From Phlegmacium glaucopus (taxonomy: Eukaryota; Basidiomycota; Agaricomycetes; Agaricales; Cortinariaceae), in the NCBI GenBank assembly GCA_015039465.1, contig MU130360.1:214907-230932 (forward strand): DNA of 16,026 nt. The letters run 5' to 3'. The notes beneath the pieces are model-generated. The model was not told the DNA's origin. It made no database searches and was given only the letters and a program-made list of their open reading frames with translations. The position numbers were made by a program, and so were the translations under genes. Position 1 is the first letter of the stretch. Every line of letters begins with the position of its first letter. Positions 15,254-16,026 of this stretch are shown here, one piece after another.

Positions 15254-16026
15254 TCCACCCCACATACTAAGATCTCAACTCCAAACCCAATTTCAGCCCA
15301 CAGGGGATTGTCTCTACTTTACCATCTTCTAACCGGTACCGCAGGTTGCACAGTCATCCACTTCACGCATCGCGCGGACACTAGTACTACCGACGATCTA
15401 CAACATAAGACCGTTCAAAACATTAATACCTTCACAAGTTGGAGCACGGGGCACGCGAGCACCGCTGAAATGTAACACCCCACTCCTTATACAGCCGACA
15501 CATATTGTAAGATCCATGACGTTATCGCTCCATATCCGCAGCATCGTAACATCGACTCTAAGGCACTCTGAACATTTAGTCTGCCGCCTTAACTTAATCG
15601 GTCAGAACCGGAAAGCACTCTCGCCGACGAGGGACGCGAAAGGTACTCTCGAACAATAGTTGTTACTGAGGGTCCTTGGAGCGACAAAGACGGCTAAATT
15701 ATGCCACAACCGGCTCATACTTTAACCAAGAACCACATCCACACGCAAACAATGCTTACTTTCATACACCTTACCACGCAAATCAATTCAGCTCTTCAAC
15801 CTTAAATAGCTACGGCTTGAGCGTCAACACACAGGACCGGGTAAGATCATATGGCAATCCCGCCAAGTAATAAACTGCATCAAAAACCACGCAAAGGCAC
15901 TTCAGAAAAGGACAATGATATTGACGACGCAGCAGCTGTATATCGTCACGGCTAAGTGGATTAAAGTTCAACCCTTAAAGTTCCTACAGTCGTAATATTT
16001 ACTCCATCGTTTAAGGACTTTTTCCT
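15254..16026. other. Unassigned right-hand end
   Basis: No gene can be supported. An open stretch at about 15694-15870 reads Asn/His/Tyr-rich (YATTGSYFNQEPHPHANNAY) but lacks a good start and homology I recognise; it may be an exon of a gene or element continuing beyond the window. Confidence 0.3.

Noticed and set aside
1..16026. CRISPR arrays, rRNA and tRNA genes
   Set aside because: No regularly spaced repeats, rRNA core sequence or tRNA cloverleaf was found on either strand.

Overview
The window looks like accessory chromosome of a filamentous basidiomycete, probably an Agaricomycete. Evidence: very short introns (47-74 bp) that restore reading frame in several genes, a GMC/aryl-alcohol-oxidase-like gene split by eight such introns, fungal cytochrome P450 and ATG18 remnants, and a Tad1-like LINE. 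Species cannot be named from the sequence alone.

Layout. 1-1654: multi-exon protein kinase gene (plus strand), with an in-frame stop upstream of its kinase region. 1840-3639: 'unit A', a roughly 900-bp noncoding cassette with an inverted P450 exon scrap at its left end, leading into a three-exon gene for a Pro/His/Gln-rich, probably disordered protein. 3969-5162: decayed P450 pseudogene, joined directly to an internal ATG18 fragment (5163-5750) that stops beside a perfect 25-nt palindrome. 5971-6216: inverted fragment of the P450 5' part. 6147-8050: 'unit B', a second copy of the cassette with the same TATA region and start-codon context but an unrelated Pro-rich reading frame. 8056-8081: 26-A run. 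8085-9469: GMC oxidoreductase gene missing its 5' half, with intact downstream splicing and both active-site histidines. 10241-14158: LINE with intact ORF1 and an ORF2 that breaks inside the reverse transcriptase domain. 14159-16026: sequence without a supportable gene but with unusual organisation: many short hairpins, about 20 AGGC/GCCT words, a triplicated GATCGTCCCCTAGG motif forming a hairpin, a TTAA-rich stretch and a GCCT tract.

The region does not read as one pathway. It is a rearranged mosaic: gene fragments that keep introns (so copied as DNA, not as mRNA), one LINE, and two copies of a promoter-like cassette each attached to a different low-complexity gene. That pair, a constant upstream cassette with variable coding sequence, is the best candidate here for something undescribed. 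The structured noncoding block after the LINE is the second. All splice junctions, identities and counts were worked out by eye.
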